Under the pieces are notes generated by a model. That model did no database searches. It was not told the origin of the DNA and saw only the letters and a program-made list of their open reading frames with translations. This document shows, in pieces, positions 62,216 through 64,000 of a stretch of 64,000 nucleotides of DNA; the first letter of the stretch is position 1, and every line of letters begins with the position of its first letter. This DNA is from Polaribacter sargassicola. Its GTDB lineage: Bacteria > Bacteroidota > Bacteroidia > Flavobacteriales > Flavobacteriaceae. The stretch covers positions 1 to 64,000 of the forward strand of contig NZ_JAHDAU010000007.1 of NCBI RefSeq assembly GCF_021991835.1. Reading direction: 5' to 3'. Made by a program: the position numbers and the translations under genes.

Positions 62216-63043
62216 ATGAATGATATAAAGGATTTTTTAAACTATTCTTTTAATTTAAGTGATAATATTCATTTAGATGTAAAAACTATATTGTTTTTAA
62301 TTATTGTAATATTAATTACAAGCTATATATTAAAATTTGTAAAAAAAATAGTAAACAGAAAACTAAATGAAGAAGATAAAGGTAAGTTTAAAGCCATTTT
62401 TTCTTTTCTACAATATTTTATTTATACCATAGTTTTAATAATAGCATTAGAATCTTCTGGTGTAGATGTAAGTGTTTTGTTAGCTGGTTCTGCAGCTTTA
62501 TTAGTTGGTATTGGTTTAGGATTACAAACCTTATTTCAAGATATTATTTCTGGCGTTTTTATTTTATTAGATAAAACACTTACTGTAAATGATATTGTAG
62601 AAGTTGATGGAAAAATTGGCAAGGTTCTTGAAATAAAGTTAAGAACAACTAGAGCAGTTACTATAGATGATAAAGTACTAATTATACCAAATCATAAATT
62701 TTTAACTCAAAGTTTATTTAATTGGACACAAAATGGTATACAAACAACAGAAGGAGTAGAAGTAGGTGTAGCATACGGATCAGACGTTCAATTAGTAAAA
62801 AAACTATTAATTGAAGCAGCAAAAAAACATGCATTAATTATACAAAATCCAGAACCTAAGGTTTTGTTTACAGATTTTGGAGATAGTGCATTACAATTTA
62901 AATTACTTTTTGTTATCAGCAACAGTTATGCTCATAATCAAATAAAAAGCGATTTGCGTTTTGAGATTGATAAAAAATTTAGAGAAAACAATATTTCAAT
63001 TCCATTTCCACAAAGAGATATTCACCTTATAAAACAAGAATAA
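62216..63043 (+). CDS. Small mechanosensitive channel, MscS family
   Basis: 275 residues. Three N-terminal membrane helices (ILFLIIVILITSYILKFV, FFIYTIVLIIALESS and the pore-lining LLAGSAALLVGIGLGLQTLF), then the beta domain (LTVNDIVEVDGKIGKVLEIKLRTTRAV, IPNHKFLTQSLFNWTQ) and the C-terminal alpha/beta part. Gly/Ala spacing in the third helix is as in MscS. It opens under hypo-osmotic stress to release solutes. It is packed between the ABC exporter and the response regulator, 3 bases before the latter. Confidence 0.94.
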   Translation: MNDIKDFLNYSFNLSDNIHLDVKTILFLIIVILITSYILKFVKKIVNRKLNEEDKGKFKAIFSFLQYFIYTIVLIIALESSGVDVSVLLAGSAALLVGIGLGLQTLFQDIISGVFILLDKTLTVNDIVEVDGKIGKVLEIKLRTTRAVTIDDKVLIIPNHKFLTQSLFNWTQNGIQTTEGVEVGVAYGSDVQLVKKLLIEAAKKHALIIQNPEPKVLFTDFGDSALQFKLLFVISNSYAHNQIKSDLRFEIDKKFRENNISIPFPQRDIHLIKQE

Positions 63044-63046
63044 AGT

Positions 63047-64000
63047 ATGTCAAAAATACTAATTATAGAAGACGAAGCTGCTATTAGAAGAGTTTTAACA
63101 AAAATTATTTCAGAAGAAAACGATACTTATAATGTAGAAGAAGCAGAAGATGGTTTATTAGGAATAGAATTGATAAAAAAAAATGATTACGATTTGGTTT
63201 TATGTGATATTAAAATGCCAAAAATGGATGGTGTTGAGGTGTTAGAAAAAGCAAAAAAAATAAAACCAGAAGTACCAATTGTAATGATTTCTGGTCATGG
63301 AGATTTAGATACAGCAGTAAATACAATGCGTTTAGGTGCCTTTGATTATATTTCTAAACCGCCAGATTTAAACAGACTTTTAAATACAGTAAGAAATGCT
63401 TTAGATAGAAAAACACTTGTTGTAGAAAATAAAAGGCTAAAGAAAAAAGTAAGCAAAAATTACGAAATGATTGGTGAGAGTGATGCTATTACTCATATAA
63501 AAGAAATTATAGAAAAAGTGGCAACAACAGATGCAAGAGTTTTAATTACAGGACCAAACGGAACAGGAAAAGAGTTAGTTGCTCATTGGATACACGAAAA
63601 ATCTGAAAGATCTAAAGCTCCATTAATAGAAGTAAATTGTGCTGCAATACCATCAGAATTAATAGAAAGCGAACTTTTTGGTCATGTAAAAGGTTCTTTT
63701 ACAGGAGCAAATAAAGATAGAGCAGGTAAGTTTGAGGCAGCAAACGGAGGAACCATTTTTTTAGATGAAATTGGTGATATGAGTTTGTCTGCACAAGCAA
63801 AAGTACTACGTGCTTTACAAGAAAATAAAATTCAGCGTGTTGGTTCAGATAAAGACATAAAAGTAAACGTACGTATTATAGCTGCAACAAACAAAGATTT
63901 AAAAACAGAAATTAAGGAAGGTAGATTTAGAGAAGACTTATACCATAGATTAGCTGTTATTTTAATTAAAGTACCTGCATTAAATGATAGAAGAGAAGAT
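63047..64000 (+). CDS. Sigma-54-dependent response regulator (NtrC family), 5' part
   Basis: Starts with ATG at 63047 and runs open to the window end (318 residues seen). A receiver domain (residues 1-120) has the phospho-acceptor Asp in LCDIKMPKMDG near residue 52, and the conserved Lys in YISKPPDL near 105. An AAA+ domain follows with Walker A GPNGTGKE near residue 170, the sigma-54-contacting loop GSFTGA (consensus GAFTGA) near residue 218, and Walker B GTIFLDEIGD. The DNA-binding domain is beyond the window. No histidine kinase is visible next to it. It lies 3 bases after the MscS gene, so it may share a transcript. Confidence 0.95.
   Translation, partial: MSKILIIEDEAAIRRVLTKIISEENDTYNVEEAEDGLLGIELIKKNDYDLVLCDIKMPKMDGVEVLEKAKKIKPEVPIVMISGHGDLDTAVNTMRLGAFDYISKPPDLNRLLNTVRNALDRKTLVVENKRLKKKVSKNYEMIGESDAITHIKEIIEKVATTDARVLITGPNGTGKELVAHWIHEKSERSKAPLIEVNCAAIPSELIESELFGHVKGSFTGANKDRAGKFEAANGGTIFLDEIGDMSLSAQAKVLRALQENKIQRVGSDKDIKVNVRIIAATNKDLKTEIKEGRFREDLYHRLAVILIKVPALNDRRED

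Noticed and set aside
1..64000. CRISPR arrays, insertion sequences, prophage genes and SusC/SusD genes
   Set aside because: I looked for regular spaced repeats, transposases, phage proteins, and TonB-dependent transporter or SusD-type sequences and found none in this window.

Overview
The window comes from a low-GC marine-type member of the Bacteroidota, most likely the family Flavobacteriaceae. The evidence is the strongly AT-rich coding sequence, weak ribosome binding sites, many Bacteroidota-style lipoproteins (cysteine followed by a Lys/Glu-rich stretch), a glucosamine-6-phosphate deaminase fused to a PIG-L-like domain, and a dense sulfatase/glycosidase locus. The genus cannot be fixed from this sequence; a Polaribacter- or Formosa-like organism is a guess.

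Bases 1-46,760 are one large polysaccharide utilisation locus, entirely on the + strand. It opens inside a nagB-type gene. It then holds nine formylglycine sulfatases (all with a Cys-x-Pro-Ser/Thr-x-Arg-type active site). Five enzymes belong to families known for alpha-L-fucosidases: three GH29, one GH95 and one GH141-like beta-helix protein. There are also two GH30, two GH3 with inserted PA14 domains, two GH20, one GH92, one GH172 (DUF2961), one GH43, one GH78-like protein, one SGNH esterase-like lipoprotein, and one exported protein of no recognised family (45,092-46,756). Most genes are 0-35 bases apart, some overlapping by one base, so bases 1 to about 40,350 look like one transcription unit. 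A second unit (41,934-46,756) carries GH43, GH78-like and the unassigned protein and ends at a strong terminator. An unrelated-looking beta-barrel protein (40,484-41,707) with its own promoter-like sequence lies between them. The inferred substrate is a highly sulfated, fucose-rich glycan with beta-linked N-acetylhexosamine and possibly mannose, xylose/glucose, rhamnose and a furanose sugar. Sulfatases and exo-glycosidases would strip it from the ends, and the GlcN-6-P deaminase would feed amino sugar into glycolysis. No SusC/SusD pair, endo-enzyme, regulator or sulfatase-maturing enzyme is visible here, so part of the system must lie outside the window.

Bases 46,760-52,110 are a transition zone: terminators, tRNA-Pro(UGG) on the - strand with a partial second copy of its 5' end beside a short inverted repeat, a PQQ-type sugar dehydrogenase, thioredoxin reductase (trxB), and a YceI-porin-YceI trio. 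Bases 52,130-59,771 are on the - strand: a J-domain/KTSC protein, an M28 peptidase lipoprotein, and a fatty acid beta-oxidation operon in the order marR-fadN-fadA-fadE, matching the gene order of Bacillus fadNAE. Two near-identical palindromes upstream of marR look like its operators. Bases 59,951-64,000 (+ strand) hold an ABC exporter pair, a small MscS channel and the start of a sigma-54 response regulator that runs off the end.
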